Made by a program: the position numbers and the translations under genes
Source of the DNA: Ramlibacter tataouinensis
GTDB lineage: Bacteria; Pseudomonadota; Gammaproteobacteria; Burkholderiales; Burkholderiaceae_C
Assembly (NCBI GenBank): GCA_002427815.1
Contig: DIZF01000062.1
Location: forward strand, 151,566-215,565
DNA length: 64,000 nucleotides
Direction: 5' to 3'
Shown here: one piece after another, positions 44,014 to 52,508 of the stretch
Numbering within the stretch: position 1 is the first letter of the stretch
Layout of the letters: the number at the start of each line of letters is the position of its first letter
Notes under the pieces: generated by a model
The model's input: only the letters and a program-made list of their open reading frames with translations
Databases searched by the model: none
Told to the model about the DNA's origin: nothing

Positions 44014-44019
44014 ATTATG
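44014..44019 (-). promoter_or_regulatory. -10-like box immediately before thyA
   Basis: CATAAT on the minus strand, separated from the thyA ATG by 5 nt. A transcript started at normal distance would begin at the start codon. Confidence 0.5.
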
Positions 44020-44041
44020 CGCAAAGCGCGGGTGGCGCGCT

Positions 44042-45454
44042 TCAGGCGCGCAGCAGCCGTCCCGGATTCATCAGGTTGTCCGGATCCAGGGCCCGCTTGA
44101 TGGCGCGCATCATCTCCAGGGCCACCGGCGATTTGTGGCGCTCGAGCTTGGCCGCCTTCAGGCTTCCCACGCCGTGCTCGGCCGAGATGGAACCGTCGAA
44201 ACGCTGCACCGAGTCGTAGACCAGCGAATTCACTTCCTCTTCCCACTGATTCAGGAAATCCGACGCGTCACCGTCCGGCGGCGCCTGGACGTTGTAGTGC
44301 AGATTGCCGTCCCCCAGATGGCCGAAGTTCACCAGCCGCACGCCCGGAATCAGCTGCTCCAGCAGCGCGCCGGTTTCGCGGCAGAATTCGGGAATGCGCG
44401 ACACGGGAACCGAGATGTCGTGCTTGATGTTCAGGCCTTCTTCGGCCTGGGCCAGCGGGATCGCTTCCCGAATGTGCCAGAGCTGGTGCGCCTGGGCCAG
44501 GTTTTCGGCCACCACCGCGTCCGTCACGCAGCCTTGTTCCAGTGCAGTTTCCAGCAGGCGCTCGAACCGGACCCGGGCGTGCGCCTCGGACTCATGGTCG
44601 GAGTTCTCGAGCAGCACGCAATACGGCGCTTCCTCGTACAGCGGCACCCGCAGCTGGGTGAAGTGCCGGGCCACCAGGCTCAACGCGAAGCGCCCCATCA
44701 CCTCGAAACCGGTCAGGCCCGGACCCAGGTGAGCGTGCGCCAGGCCCAGCAGGCGTACCGCGTCCTCGAGGCTGGGCACAGCCGCCCACGCCGTGAGCCG
44801 GGCCGCTGGCAGCGGGTACAGCTTCATGGTGGCGGCGGTAATGATGCCCAGCGTGCCCTCGCTGCCGATGAACAGGTCGCGCAGGTCGTAGCCGGTGTTG
44901 TCCTTGCGCAGGCCCGACAGCCCATCCCAGATCTGCCCCTGAGCTGTTACGACTTCCAGGCCCAGACAGAGATCGCGCGAGTTGCCATACCGCACAACCT
45001 GGGTACCGCCTGCGTTGGTGGCCAGGTTGCCGCCGATGGTGCAGCTGCCTTCGGCCGCCAGGCTCAGGGGAAACAGGAAGCCGGCACGCTCGGCGGCGTC
45101 CTGCAGGTTCTGCAGCACACATCCCGCTTCCACGGTCACCGTGAGGTTGGCCGCGTCGAGCCCGCGCACGGCTTTCAGTCGCTGCAGGCTGAGCACGACC
45201 TGGGTGCCGCTGGCATCGGGGGTGGAACCGACCACCAGCCCGGTGTTGCCGCCCTGGGGCACGATGGCAGCGCGTGCCGCAGCACACGCTCTCACCACCT
45301 GGGCGACCTCGGCGGTGGAGCCCGGCCGCACCACGGCCAGCGCCTTGCCGCGCGAGCGCTTGCGCCAGTCCTGCTCCCAGGCGGTCAGATCTCCCGACAC
45401 CAGCACGTTGCTTTCGCCCACCGTTTGCCGCAAGCTTTCGATCAATCCATTCAT
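44042..45454 (-). CDS. FAD-linked 2-hydroxyacid dehydrogenase (GlcD/D-lactate type), 470 aa
   Basis: FAD-binding (VAO/PCMH) oxidoreductase of the glycolate oxidase GlcD / D-lactate dehydrogenase family. FAD-binding segments: AIVPQGGNTGLVVGSTPD and EGSCTIGGNLATNAGG, then the C-terminal cap with HLGDGNLHYNV and SAEHGVGSLKAAKL (metal/substrate histidines). Substrate could be D-lactate, 2-hydroxyglutarate or glycolate. A longer frame reads upstream, but the ATG at 45454 has GGGAAGGGCG before it and the proper N-terminus. It overlaps the DUF2069 gene by 4 nt and precedes thyA by 33 nt. Confidence 0.88.
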   Translation of the reverse strand: MNGLIESLRQTVGESNVLVSGDLTAWEQDWRKRSRGKALAVVRPGSTAEVAQVVRACAAARAAIVPQGGNTGLVVGSTPDASGTQVVLSLQRLKAVRGLDAANLTVTVEAGCVLQNLQDAAERAGFLFPLSLAAEGSCTIGGNLATNAGGTQVVRYGNSRDLCLGLEVVTAQGQIWDGLSGLRKDNTGYDLRDLFIGSEGTLGIITAATMKLYPLPAARLTAWAAVPSLEDAVRLLGLAHAHLGPGLTGFEVMGRFALSLVARHFTQLRVPLYEEAPYCVLLENSDHESEAHARVRFERLLETALEQGCVTDAVVAENLAQAHQLWHIREAIPLAQAEEGLNIKHDISVPVSRIPEFCRETGALLEQLIPGVRLVNFGHLGDGNLHYNVQAPPDGDASDFLNQWEEEVNSLVYDSVQRFDGSISAEHGVGSLKAAKLERHKSPVALEMMRAIKRALDPDNLMNPGRLLRA

Positions 45455-45840
45455 GTCTTCGCCCTTCCCAGGCGTATTCTCACGTGCAGCACGCAGGCCG
45501 CGAACAGGACCAGGCACAGTGCGACTTCGAACAGGGCCAGCCGCGCGCTCAAGCCGCGGTCGCTGTAGGCGCGCACCGCCCCTTCCGAGAAATAAATCCA
45601 GACCATCAGGCTGACCCAGCGGTACGTGTACATCCGGTTGCGCAGCAACCCGGCCAAGGGAACACACAGGGGCAGTATCTTGATCACGAGCCAGGACCCA
45701 CCGGGACGCAGCGGCGCGAGCCACAGCTCCCACGCCAGTCCGAGCACGATCAGCCCCAGCACGCTGCCCACGGCGAGCCAGCGGGTCAACGCCAGCCAGC
45801 GGCCGGGGTGTGCTTGGGGCAGTGAATCGGATGGATGCAT
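45451..45840 (-). CDS. DUF2069 inner-membrane protein, 129 aa
   Basis: A small membrane protein with about four helices (WLAVGSVLGLIVLGLAWELW, VIKILPLCVPLAGLL, VSLMVWIYFSEGAVRAYSD, LALFEVALCLVLFAACVLHV). The YFSEGAVRAYSD segment is characteristic of DUF2069; function is unknown. The ATG at 45840 is chosen because TATGAT just upstream looks like a -10 box; ATG codons at 45852 and 45855 fall in that hexamer. It is divergent from the YihY gene, a common neighbour. Confidence 0.82.
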   Translation of the reverse strand: MHPSDSLPQAHPGRWLALTRWLAVGSVLGLIVLGLAWELWLAPLRPGGSWLVIKILPLCVPLAGLLRNRMYTYRWVSLMVWIYFSEGAVRAYSDRGLSARLALFEVALCLVLFAACVLHVRIRLGRAKT

Positions 45841-45863
45841 GGGCGATGGCATCATAGCGGCCG

Positions 45864-47066
45864 ATGGATGTCCGCCAACTGCTCGCCGATCTCACGCGTT
45901 TTCCGTGGAAATCCGCAGCCGTGACCCTGGGCGAGCGGTTTCGCGAGGACCGGCTGGGTCTGACGGCCAGCAGCCTCACGTTCACCACCACCATGGCGCT
46001 GGTGCCCTTCTTCACCGTGGCGCTGGCGGTGTTCACGGCCTTTCCCATGTTCGGCAAGCTGCAGGGTGCCTTGCAGGCCTGGCTGGTGCAAAGCCTGATC
46101 CCGGACGCGATCGCCAGGCAGGTGCTGGGTTATCTGACCCAATTCTCGGGCAAGGCCAGCCGGCTGGGCGCGGCCGGGCTGGGCGCGCTGTTCATCACGG
46201 CCCTGGCGCTGGTGCTGACCATCGATCGAACGCTCAACAGCATCTGGCGCGTCAGGCGACGCCGGTCTCTGGGGCAGCGGGTGATGATCTACTGGGCGGT
46301 CATGACGCTGGCGCCGTTGCTGCTGGGCGCGAGCCTGAGCATCAGCTCCTATGTGATCTCCGCCTCCCGGGGGCTTGTCACCGCCATGCCCGGCGCGGTG
46401 CAGTTCCTGTTCGATGTCCTCGAGTTCTTTCTGCTCACGGCCGGCCTGGCTGCGCTGTACCGGTATGTCCCCAACACGCCGGTGCGTCGCAGCCACGCCT
46501 GGGTCGGCGGCCTTTTTGCCGCCATCGGCATCGAGCTGGCGCGGCGCCTGCTGGCCTGGTACATCGCCAAGGTACCGACCTATTCGCTGGTCTACGGCGC
46601 GTTTGCCACGCTGCCGATCCTGCTGGTCTGGATCTACGTGGCCTGGGTGATCGTTCTGCTGGGCGCAGTGATTACCGCCTACCTGCCCGCCCTGGTGGCG
46701 GGTACCCGCCGGCGCAGCGCGGCGCACGCTTGGCAGTTCCAGCTGGCACTGGAAGTGCTGCGTGAGCTGCATCGTGCGCGCGAGTCCGCACGGCGTGGCC
46801 TGAGCGCCTTGGAGCTGGTTGCGGCGCTGGAGGTCGAGACGCTGGAACTCGAGCCGGTGCTGGAGACCCTGGTGGCTCTGGATTGGATCGGCCGGGTCAA
46901 CGAAGTCGACGACCAGGAAAACACACGATACATCCTGCTGGCCGACCCGCAATCCACGGCGCTCGAGGCGTTGATGCGGCTGCTGCTGCTGCCCCAATCC
47001 GAGGCAACCGACAAGCTCTGGAAGAGCGGACGACTCTCGTCGGTCTATCTGAAGGACGTGATCTAG
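45864..47066 (+). CDS. YihY/BrkB-family inner membrane protein, 400 aa
   Basis: Six helices of the YihY family occupy residues about 30-290 (SSLTFTTTMALVPFFTVALA, LGALFITALALVLTIDRTLN, PTYSLVYGAFATLPILLVWI, VIVLLGAVITAYLPALVAG). Earlier naming as ribonuclease BN is considered wrong; function is unknown. The C-terminal 110 residues are cytoplasmic with a winged-helix-like stretch (AARRGLSALELV region and VLETLVALDWIGRVNE), typical of the longer proteobacterial version. It is divergent from DUF2069. Confidence 0.88.
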   Translation: MDVRQLLADLTRFPWKSAAVTLGERFREDRLGLTASSLTFTTTMALVPFFTVALAVFTAFPMFGKLQGALQAWLVQSLIPDAIARQVLGYLTQFSGKASRLGAAGLGALFITALALVLTIDRTLNSIWRVRRRRSLGQRVMIYWAVMTLAPLLLGASLSISSYVISASRGLVTAMPGAVQFLFDVLEFFLLTAGLAALYRYVPNTPVRRSHAWVGGLFAAIGIELARRLLAWYIAKVPTYSLVYGAFATLPILLVWIYVAWVIVLLGAVITAYLPALVAGTRRRSAAHAWQFQLALEVLRELHRARESARRGLSALELVAALEVETLELEPVLETLVALDWIGRVNEVDDQENTRYILLADPQSTALEALMRLLLLPQSEATDKLWKSGRLSSVYLKDVI

Positions 47067-47067
47067 G

Positions 47068-47196
47068 CCCTTGAACAGGACCCGAGCAGGGGTTGGCGTA
47101 GGACTGGGGCGGCAGCGCGCGCAGGTCCAGTCCGGCGGCGATTTCCCGGGCCTGGTCTTGCGTCATCGCCAGTGTGATGACGAGGCCGCCGCTCAT
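47068..47196 (-). pseudogene. Possible N-terminal remnant of a cytochrome P450
   Basis: A 43-codon frame starts with ATG overlapping the stop of the upstream hydrolase by 4 nt, as an operon partner would. It reads AREIAAGLDLRALPPQSYAN, which resembles the start of bacterial P450 proteins (LPPxFYANPYPxYxALR). After SGPVQG the match ends and the frame runs into DNA antisense to the YihY gene. I infer a gene cut off by deletion. Only a short match supports this. Confidence 0.4.
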
Positions 47197-48011
47197 GTCT
47201 TGAGAAAGTCGCGAATGGCGAACAGTGTTGCGTCGGGGGTTTCGGTCATCTGGTGGTGGCCCACCGGCAAGCTCACCACTTTCACGGTCTTGCCCGTTTC
47301 GCGCGCCTTCGTGATCAGCGACTGCGCCGCCTTGAGCGGAGTCATCTGGTCCTGCGCGCCGAGCAGGAACAGCACCGGGCAGGCGATGCCCGCAATGGCC
47401 GCTTCGCCGTTGGCGTAGCTGTCGCAGGCCTTGAACCCGCGATGGAAGACGTTCACGCGGGGATTGCTGGCCAGCACGCGGCGGCCCAGCGCCATGCTGG
47501 CGCCGTAGACCCAGGTGCCAGGGCCCAGCGCGGAGGGCGGCGGTGCCAGCGTGCTGCGCGAAAAGACGTTGATCATCTCCAACGCTTTCATCGGCTGGCT
47601 GAGCGAGGCGTCGAGCAGGGCAGCGGACACCTTCATGGGATACGCGATTCCCACCAGCACCAGGTGGCTGACACGTTCCTTCAACCGGCAGGCTGCTTCC
47701 AGTGCGATCAATGATCCCCAGCTGTGGCCCACCAGCGCCGCCCGCGCGACGCCGGCGGCTTCGAGCAGAGCGGCAATGAAGTCCGCGGCTTCCTCTACCG
47801 TGGCCGGCGGTTCGCCTTCACTGCGGCAATGGCCGGGCAGGTCGACCGCCAGCACGTTCCAGCCGTGGTGCGCCAGCGAGCGGCTCTGCAGTATCCACAC
47901 GCTGTGATCGTTCAAGGCGCCGTGGATGAACACCACAGTGGGCTGGGCGGGATCGAACGGCTTGCCGCCGGTGTAGCAGTAAGTGCTGGAGCCGTTGACT
48001 GTCAGGTACAT
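47193..48011 (-). CDS. Alpha/beta hydrolase, 272 aa
   Basis: Typical fold: VVFIHGALNDHSVW (oxyanion hole), DLPGHCRSEGEPP, the nucleophile elbow ALVGHSWGSLIALEAACRL, Asp in FLLGAQDQMTPL and the final His in VSLPVGHHQMTETP. Substrate unknown. It begins 11 nt after the MetY-type gene on the same strand and may be co-transcribed with it. A possible P450 remnant overlaps its stop. Confidence 0.88.
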   Translation of the reverse strand: MYLTVNGSSTYCYTGGKPFDPAQPTVVFIHGALNDHSVWILQSRSLAHHGWNVLAVDLPGHCRSEGEPPATVEEAADFIAALLEAAGVARAALVGHSWGSLIALEAACRLKERVSHLVLVGIAYPMKVSAALLDASLSQPMKALEMINVFSRSTLAPPPSALGPGTWVYGASMALGRRVLASNPRVNVFHRGFKACDSYANGEAAIAGIACPVLFLLGAQDQMTPLKAAQSLITKARETGKTVKVVSLPVGHHQMTETPDATLFAIRDFLKT

Positions 48012-48022
48012 CGCGCGCTCCT

Positions 48023-49327
48023 TCAGGCTTTCTCGGCGGCCTTCAGGGCCCGCTTGATGTCGTCAATCAGGTCGTCCGGGTCCTCCAGCCCGATCGACAG
48101 CCGGATGGTGCCTTGCGTGATGCCCGCATTGGCCAGTGCCTCGTCGGTCATCCGGAAGTGCGTGGTGCTGGCCGGGTGGATCACCAACGAGCGGCAGTCG
48201 CCGACGTTGGCCAGGTGGCTGAACACCTTGAGCGCCTCGATGAACTTCTTGCCCTGCTCGCGGTTGCCCTTGAGGTTGAAGCTGAAGACCGAGCCGGCGC
48301 CCTTGGGCAGCAGCTTTTGCGCGAGCGCATGGCTGGGGTGGGATTGCAGCATCGGATGGCCCACGCTCGCAACGAACGGATGGGCGGCGAGGAACTCCAC
48401 CACCTTGCGGGTGTTGCTCATGTGGCGCTCCATGCGCAGCGGCAGCGTCTCTATGCCTTGCAGGATCAGCCAGGCGGTGTGCGGGCTCATGCAGGCGCCG
48501 AAATCGCGCAACCCTTCGCGCCGCGCACGCAGCAGGAAGGCGCCCACCGTCGACTCCTCGCTGAACACCATGTTGTGGAAGCCCTCGTAGGGCGCCGTGA
48601 GTTCCGCGAACTTGCCGGCTGCCGCGGGCCCGTCCCAGTCGAAGCCGCCGCCGTCCACGACGATGCCGCCGATGACGGTGCCGTGCCCGGACAGGAACTT
48701 GGTGGCCGAGTGGTAGACCAGGTCGGCCCCCAGCTGGAACGGCCTGATCAGGTAAGGCGAGGTCAGGGTGGAATCCACGAGGAGCGGCACGCCGGCCTCA
48801 TGCGCGATCTGGGCCACCACCGGAATGTCCAGCACGTCCAGGCCCGGATTGCCGACGGTCTCGCCGAACAGCAGTTTGGTCTGCGGCCGAATCGCGGCGC
48901 GCCAGCCGTCGATGTCGCCGGGCTTGACGAAGGTGGTCTCGATTCCGAAACGACGCAGCGTGTAATGCAACAGGTTTTGCGAACCGCCGTACAGCGCGGT
49001 ACTGGCGACGATGTGCGAGCCTGAGCCCATCAGCGTGGCAATGCTCAGGTGCAAGGCAGCCTGGCCGCTGGCGGTCGAGATGGCGCCGATGCCGCCTTCC
49101 AGCGCCGCGACGCGCTGTTCGAGCACCGCGTTGGTGGGGTTGCTGATGCGCGAGTAGACGTGCCCCGCGCGTTCCAGGTTGAACAGCGCCGCCGCATGGT
49201 CGCTGGATTCGAAGACAAACGAGGTGGTCAGGTGGATCGGCACGGCCCGCGCGCCGGTCGCCGGGTCGGGCGCGGCGCCCGCGTGCAACGCCAGGGTGTC
49301 AAAGCCGGGGTCGGAGTAACCGGGCAT
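48023..49327 (-). CDS. metY: O-acetylhomoserine sulfhydrylase (Cys/Met metabolism PLP enzyme), 434 aa
   Basis: A fold-type I PLP enzyme that makes homocysteine from O-acetylhomoserine and sulfide. PLP Lys lies in YHSATKFLSGHGT; the N-terminus FDTLALHAGAAPDPATGARA and the segment YSRISNPTNAVLEQRVAALE are typical of the O-acetylhomoserine aminocarboxypropyltransferase branch. Length (about 430) favours MetY over MetB/MetZ (about 390). It is divergent from the CBS gene. The downstream alpha/beta hydrolase may share its transcript. Confidence 0.9.
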   Translation of the reverse strand: MPGYSDPGFDTLALHAGAAPDPATGARAVPIHLTTSFVFESSDHAAALFNLERAGHVYSRISNPTNAVLEQRVAALEGGIGAISTASGQAALHLSIATLMGSGSHIVASTALYGGSQNLLHYTLRRFGIETTFVKPGDIDGWRAAIRPQTKLLFGETVGNPGLDVLDIPVVAQIAHEAGVPLLVDSTLTSPYLIRPFQLGADLVYHSATKFLSGHGTVIGGIVVDGGGFDWDGPAAAGKFAELTAPYEGFHNMVFSEESTVGAFLLRARREGLRDFGACMSPHTAWLILQGIETLPLRMERHMSNTRKVVEFLAAHPFVASVGHPMLQSHPSHALAQKLLPKGAGSVFSFNLKGNREQGKKFIEALKVFSHLANVGDCRSLVIHPASTTHFRMTDEALANAGITQGTIRLSIGLEDPDDLIDDIKRALKAAEKA

Positions 49328-49378
49328 TGCAATCTCTCCTCGAAAATGGACTGGCTGGAATTGACCTGGATTGTGGGC

Positions 49379-49406
49379 TATATTGCTTCAACCGGTGGTC
49401 ACCGGT
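49379..49406 (+). promoter_or_regulatory. -10 box and palindrome in the CBS gene leader
   Basis: TATATT (49379-49384) is followed 6 nt later by ACCGGTGGTCACCGGT (49391-49406), two perfect 7-bp arms around GT. The palindrome would sit at the transcript start, 14 nt before the ribosome-binding site. The -35 is poor. Confidence 0.5.
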
Positions 49407-49426
49407 GCAACAGAGAGGAGACAAGC

Positions 49427-49891
49427 ATGAAGGTCAGCGATATCCTGCGCGTCAAGGGCAGCACCCTTTACACAGTTACGCCCGACGAGCCCTTGTCTCG
49501 CGCGATCGAGATCATGGCGGACAAGGACATCGGCTCGCTGGTGATCATGGACAAGGGCGAACTGGTGGGCATGCTCACTTTTCGCGAAGTGATTCTGTGC
49601 ATTGACAAGCGGGGGGGTGTGGTCGCCGACAGCAAGGTGCGCGCCGCGATGGACGAGCACCCGCGGACCTGCAACTCCGAAGCCGATCTGGACGAAGTGC
49701 GCCGGATCATGCTTGAAAGCCATGCGCGCTACCTGCCGGTCATGGACGGGCGCGTGCTGATGGGCGTGATCAGTTTCTACGACGTGGCCAAGGCCGTGGT
49801 GGAAAGCCAGAACTTCGAGAACCGCATGCTCAAGGCCTATATCAGCGATTCGCGGGGTGTCGAGGAGCAGTCGACAGGGCCGCAGCTCTGA
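49427..49891 (+). CDS. Tandem CBS-domain protein, 154 aa
   Basis: Two CBS motifs make one Bateman module: TVTPDEPLSRAIEIMADKDI...LVIMDKGELVGMLTFREV (residues about 14-60) and MDEHPRTCNSEADLDEVRRI...LPVMDGRVLMGVISFYDV (about 75-130). Such modules bind adenine nucleotides and sense energy status. No catalytic domain is attached, a common stand-alone form in betaproteobacteria. AGAGGAG sets the ATG. It is divergent from metY and followed by aroC after a leader hairpin. Confidence 0.9.
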   Translation: MKVSDILRVKGSTLYTVTPDEPLSRAIEIMADKDIGSLVIMDKGELVGMLTFREVILCIDKRGGVVADSKVRAAMDEHPRTCNSEADLDEVRRIMLESHARYLPVMDGRVLMGVISFYDVAKAVVESQNFENRMLKAYISDSRGVEEQSTGPQL

Positions 49892-49919
49892 CGCAGGGCC
49901 CCCGCCTCAGCCGCTCTGG

Positions 49920-49954
49920 GATAATTCCTTTGCTCTCGCGGTGATCGTGAGAGC
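49920..49954 (+). promoter_or_regulatory. Possible aroC promoter and leader hairpin
   Basis: GATAAT (49920-49925) is a -10 candidate. GCTCTC (49932-49937) pairs with GAGAGC (49949-49954), extended inward by three pairs, placing a 9-bp hairpin 20 nt before the aroC ATG. Confidence 0.4.
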
Positions 49955-49974
49955 GGTTCGGGAGATCTCCAGGC

Positions 49975-51072
49975 ATGAGCGGCAACACCTTCGGCACCCT
50001 GTTCGCGGTCACCAATTTCGGTGAGTCGCACGGACCGGCCATCGGCTGCGTGATCGACGGCTGCCCGCCGGGAATGGAGCTGTCGGAGGCCGATATCCAG
50101 CCCGACCTGGACCGGCGCCGTCCCGGCACCAGCCGCCATGTGACCCAGCGCCAGGAAGCCGACCGGGTGGAAATCCTCTCGGGTGTCTACGAAGGCCGGA
50201 CCACCGGCACGCCGATCTGCCTCCTCATTCGCAACACCGACCAGCGCAGCAAGGACTACTCCGAGATCGCGCAGACGTTCCGGCCGGGCCACGCGGATTA
50301 CACCTACCTGCAGAAGTACGGCCTGCGCGATCCCCGCGGTGGAGGCCGCGCCTCGGCCCGGCTGACGGCGCCGATGGTGGCGGCCGGCGCGGTCGCCAAG
50401 AAGTGGCTCGTGCGCCAGTACGGGACGGTCTTTCGCGGCTGCATGCAGCAGATCGGGGAGATCGCTATCGCCTTCGAGAGCTGGGAGCATGTTCCCAACA
50501 ATCCGTTTTTCGCCCCGATCGCCGATGTGGCGCATCTGGAGAGTTACATGGACAGCCTGCGCCGGGCCGGCGACTCCTGCGGCGCCCGCATCCGTGTCAC
50601 GGCTTCGCAGGTCCCGGTGGGACTGGGCGAGCCGCTGTTCGACAAACTCGACGCCGACATCGCCTACGCGATGATGGGCATCAACGCCGTCAAGGGCGTC
50701 GAGATCGGCGCGGGCTTCGCCAGCGTGATGCAGCGGGGTACCACGCACGGCGACTCGCCGACGCCGCGCGGTTTTCGAACCAACAACGCGGGCGGCGTAC
50801 TGGGCGGCATCAGCACCGGGCAGGACCTGGAGGTTTCCATCGCGGTCAAGCCCACCAGCTCCATCCTGAGCCCGCGCGAGACCATCGACCTGCAGGGACA
50901 GGCGACGCAGGTGGTGACCAAAGGGCGCCACGATCCCTGTGTCGGTATCCGGGCTGCGCCCATCGCCGAGGCCATGCTGGCCCTGGTGGTGATGGAGCAC
51001 GCGCTGCGCCAGCGGGCGCAGAACGCCGACGTGCAGTCGCCGCTCGCCGCTATCGCCGGGTCTTTTGTCTAG
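49975..51072 (+). CDS. aroC: Chorismate synthase, 365 aa
   Basis: AroC makes chorismate from EPSP, the product of the AroA half encoded at 10-12 kb. The start SGNTFGTLFAVTNFGESHGP, the FMN-binding RGGGRASARLTA, and HGDSPTPRGFRTNNAGGVLG are all diagnostic. Length fits. It is a single gene here with its own likely promoter. The tail is slightly divergent, ending SPLAAIAGSFV. Confidence 0.96.
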   Translation: MSGNTFGTLFAVTNFGESHGPAIGCVIDGCPPGMELSEADIQPDLDRRRPGTSRHVTQRQEADRVEILSGVYEGRTTGTPICLLIRNTDQRSKDYSEIAQTFRPGHADYTYLQKYGLRDPRGGGRASARLTAPMVAAGAVAKKWLVRQYGTVFRGCMQQIGEIAIAFESWEHVPNNPFFAPIADVAHLESYMDSLRRAGDSCGARIRVTASQVPVGLGEPLFDKLDADIAYAMMGINAVKGVEIGAGFASVMQRGTTHGDSPTPRGFRTNNAGGVLGGISTGQDLEVSIAVKPTSSILSPRETIDLQGQATQVVTKGRHDPCVGIRAAPIAEAMLALVVMEHALRQRAQNADVQSPLAAIAGSFV

Positions 51073-51161
51073 CACGCCGGTGTCGGGCGCATGACCGGCA
51101 CGGGCTTGCGATCGACAGCGCTTTGACGCACGATGCATCAGCATTTTCCACGAGGCTTCCC

Positions 51162-51356
51162 ATGAACAACCTTCCGCCCCAAGCCGACTCGCTTCCTTCG
51201 CAGCGCATCGACCTGACCCACGAAACCGACGTGGCGTACTGGTGCCGGATCTTCAACGTCAGCATCGAAGAGTTGCGCGAGGCCGTGCAGCACGCAGGGC
51301 CGCAGGCCGACGAGGTGCGCAAGTACCTGGGCAGCAATCCCCCGACATCGCGCTGA
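51162..51356 (+). CDS. DUF3606-like small protein, 64 aa
   Basis: A short protein with the DUF3606 pattern: RIDLTHETDVAYWCRIFNVS and EELREAVQHAGPQADEVRKY. These proteins of 55-70 residues are common in soil bacteria and have no known role; some are stress-linked. GAGGC precedes the ATG weakly. It lies between aroC and the FrnE-like gene with no sign of an operon. Confidence 0.8.
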   Translation: MNNLPPQADSLPSQRIDLTHETDVAYWCRIFNVSIEELREAVQHAGPQADEVRKYLGSNPPTSR

Positions 51357-51508
51357 ACCCGCGGCGATGTCGGCCGCGGCCCACGGGCCGCGCCCTGGCC
51401 TTTGGACAGACGCTGTTTGCCGCCGGCGCCATGGTGGCCGACAGGACGGAACCTGATTCCAGCGCGGGCGGCCGTGCAGTTCCGGCCGAAGTTCAGTAGG
51501 ATGGGCCC

Positions 51509-52162
51509 ATGACCGCCGACCTGAAGATCGATTTCGTCTCCGACGTCTCCTGCCCCTGGTGCGCAATCGGACTGGCCTCGCTGGAACAGGCGCTGCAGCG
51601 CCTGGAAGGGGAGGTCAGGTCCGATCTGCATTTCCAGCCCTTCGAACTGAATCCGGCGATGCCGCCCGGTGGCCAGGATATCGGCGAGCATCTGACGGGG
51701 AAATACGGCAGCACGCGCGAGCAACAGGAGGCATCTCGCGAAGCCATCCGCCAGCGCGGGGCTGCGGTCGGCTTCGTGTTCCGCAAGGAAGGCCGTGGGC
51801 GCGTCTACAACACGTTCAACGCGCACCGCCTGTTGCATTGGGCCGGGCTGGACGGCGGGGAGCGTCAGCATGCGCTGAAAAAGGCGCTGCTGAAAGCCTA
51901 CTTCACCGACGGGCTCAGCCCGGAAGCACCGGACGTGCTGGTGCAGGCCGCTGCAGCCGCCGGCCTCGACCCCGTCCGCGCGAAGCAGATCCTTGACGCG
52001 GACGAGTACGCAGCTGAGGTGCGGGGCGAGGAACAGCGCTTTCTGGACCTGGGCATCCATGCGGTGCCGTCGGTCGTGATCAATGACCGCCATCTGATCC
52101 AGGGCGGCCAGCCGCCGGAGGTGTTCGAGCAGGCGTTGCGGCAAATCGCGTCGGCCGGTTGA
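51509..52162 (+). CDS. DsbA-family (FrnE-like) oxidoreductase, 217 aa
   Basis: A cytoplasmic thioredoxin-fold DsbA relative: FVSDVSCPWCAIGL has the CPWC active site at residues about 14-17, and the cis-Pro region is AVPSVVINDRHLIQGGQPPE. FrnE-type proteins act as disulfide isomerases or handle 2-hydroxychromene-like chemistry. No signal peptide. A TAGGAT hexamer ends 6 nt before the ATG with no ribosome-binding site, so the message may be leaderless. Confidence 0.9.
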   Translation: MTADLKIDFVSDVSCPWCAIGLASLEQALQRLEGEVRSDLHFQPFELNPAMPPGGQDIGEHLTGKYGSTREQQEASREAIRQRGAAVGFVFRKEGRGRVYNTFNAHRLLHWAGLDGGERQHALKKALLKAYFTDGLSPEAPDVLVQAAAAAGLDPVRAKQILDADEYAAEVRGEEQRFLDLGIHAVPSVVINDRHLIQGGQPPEVFEQALRQIASAG

Positions 52163-52262
52163 GAAAAGGATGGGCCAGCGGCGGGCCAGATGGGACGGGA
52201 TAGCGTCCTACACAGACGCCAGCAACAAGCCGACACAATTTCGCTCAAGGGCCGCTTCGCGG

Positions 52263-52481
52263 TCACTCTCGCGCGGCCTGCGCGAGCGCGAGGCAATAGT
52301 CAATCAGCGGATCGGTCTCCATGGATTTGTCGAACACACCGTCAGAGCCCAAGGCTTTGCATCGTTTGGGCATATCGGGATTGGCGGTGGCCGTCAACGC
52401 CACCACCTTCTGCCCGGGCTTGCAGTCGCGGCAGGCCCGCAGGACACCGAAGCCGCTGCCGCCGGGCTCCAGGATCAGGTC
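52263..52481 (-). pseudogene. C-terminal half of a response-regulator receiver domain (truncated)
   Basis: Reading leftward from 52481, the frame gives DLILEPGGSGFGVLRACRD, then VVALTATANP (conserved Thr) and GVFDKSMETD (conserved Lys), the second half of a CheY-like receiver, ending in a proper stop at 52263. The first half, with its acidic pocket, is missing. Upstream, the same DNA carries a histidine kinase on the other strand. I take it as a broken gene left by a rearrangement. Confidence 0.75.
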
Positions 52482-52508
52482 GTTTGCACAGAGGTGCGCC
52501 GTGGGGGT

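Noticed and set aside
45455..46057. N-terminal extension of the FAD oxidase frame
   Set aside because: The extension overlaps DUF2069 and antisense YihY DNA; the ATG at 45454 has a ribosome-binding site and the right N-terminus.
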